DNA from: Thermoplasmata archaeon
GTDB taxonomy: Archaea; Thermoplasmatota; Thermoplasmata; Lutacidiplasmatales; UBA184
Length of the DNA: 6,192 bases
Reading direction: 5' to 3'
NCBI GenBank assembly: GCA_030039525.1
Contig: JASHVI010000077.1
Location: 1 to 6,192 of the forward strand
Positions 6,044 through 6,192 of the stretch are shown piece by piece; position 1 is the first letter of the stretch, and each line of letters opens with the position of its first letter. Position numbers and translations under genes: made by a program. The notes beneath the pieces are model-generated. The model did not search any database and was not told where the DNA came from. It saw only the letters and a list, made by a program, of their open reading frames with translations.

Positions 6044-6063
6044 GGGGGCGTCTCGCCGAGCCG

Positions 6064-6192
6064 GTGCTGCGCCCGGACGAGGAGTACCACGACCTCGCGA
6101 CGCTCGTGCGGGCGAAAGCGCGCAAGAACGGCGACGCGCCCGCGCTTCGGTTCGACGGCCGGACCTTCTCGTACCGCTCTCTCGATACGGCG
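6064..6192 (+). CDS. AMP-binding enzyme, acyl-CoA synthetase-like, N-terminus only (3' end outside window)
   Basis: Only the first 43 residues are present, open to the window edge. The pattern YHDLATLVRAKARKNGDAPA followed by LRFDGRTFSYRSLD is typical of the N-terminus of class I adenylate-forming enzymes (acyl- or aryl-CoA synthetases, which activate a carboxylate with ATP and transfer it to CoA). In these, a helix precedes 'ffPd.pAl...g...tY.eL'. The catalytic core motifs lie beyond the window, so the substrate is unknown. GTG 6064 is the start because no in-frame ATG, GTG or TTG precedes it within the gap, and the AT element sits 26 bases upstream. A related adenylate-forming enzyme, such as a non-ribosomal peptide or AMP-ligase domain, remains possible. 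Confidence 0.75.
   Translation, partial: MLRPDEEYHDLATLVRAKARKNGDAPALRFDGRTFSYRSLDTA

Overview
The window is about 70% G+C and densely coded on the + strand, with one - strand gene near the right end. It looks archaeal. Three of the five complete or near-complete genes encode surface proteins with a signal peptide, an ectodomain rich in N-X-S/T sequons, one C-terminal membrane span and a short basic or proline-rich cytoplasmic tail. Two of these carry PKD-type WSFGDG modules. The winged-helix domain is of a type common in archaea, and two intergenic AT patches sit where archaeal TATA boxes would be. A GC-rich uncultivated Thermoplasmatota-like lineage is my best guess. This is inferred from protein style only, and no marker gene is present.

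Layout. 1-588: C-terminal third of urocanate hydratase (hutU, histidine breakdown). 623-2512: secreted, membrane-anchored Kelch beta-propeller plus two PKD/Ig-like domains. 2509-3840: overlapping the previous gene by 4 bases (GTGA), a protein with two extracellular PKD domains, one membrane span, a long Pro/Ala/Gly linker and a cytoplasmic winged helix-turn-helix. 3841-3945: spacer holding two matching 13-bp inverted repeats 32 bp apart, the second over a TATA-like element. 3946-5433: a third type I membrane protein of unknown family. 5450-5490: strong hairpin plus T-run terminator. 5516-6004 (-): Nudix hydrolase of the Ap4A-hydrolase-like type. 6005-6063: compact divergent promoter. 6064-6192: start of an AMP-binding (acyl-CoA synthetase-like) enzyme, cut by the window edge. 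No stretch above 300 bases lacks a gene, and I saw no tRNA, rRNA, CRISPR array or insertion sequence.

The most interesting part is 623-5433. I read it as a candidate surface-sensing cassette. The Kelch/PKD surface protein and the PKD-membrane-wHTH protein appear translationally coupled, so an outside signal could reach DNA through a single membrane-tethered regulator. The paired palindromes just downstream are a plausible operator controlling the third surface protein. The architecture and overlap are seen directly; the regulatory circuit is inference. The flanking metabolic genes (hutU, Nudix, AMP-binding enzyme) show no clear functional tie to the cassette.
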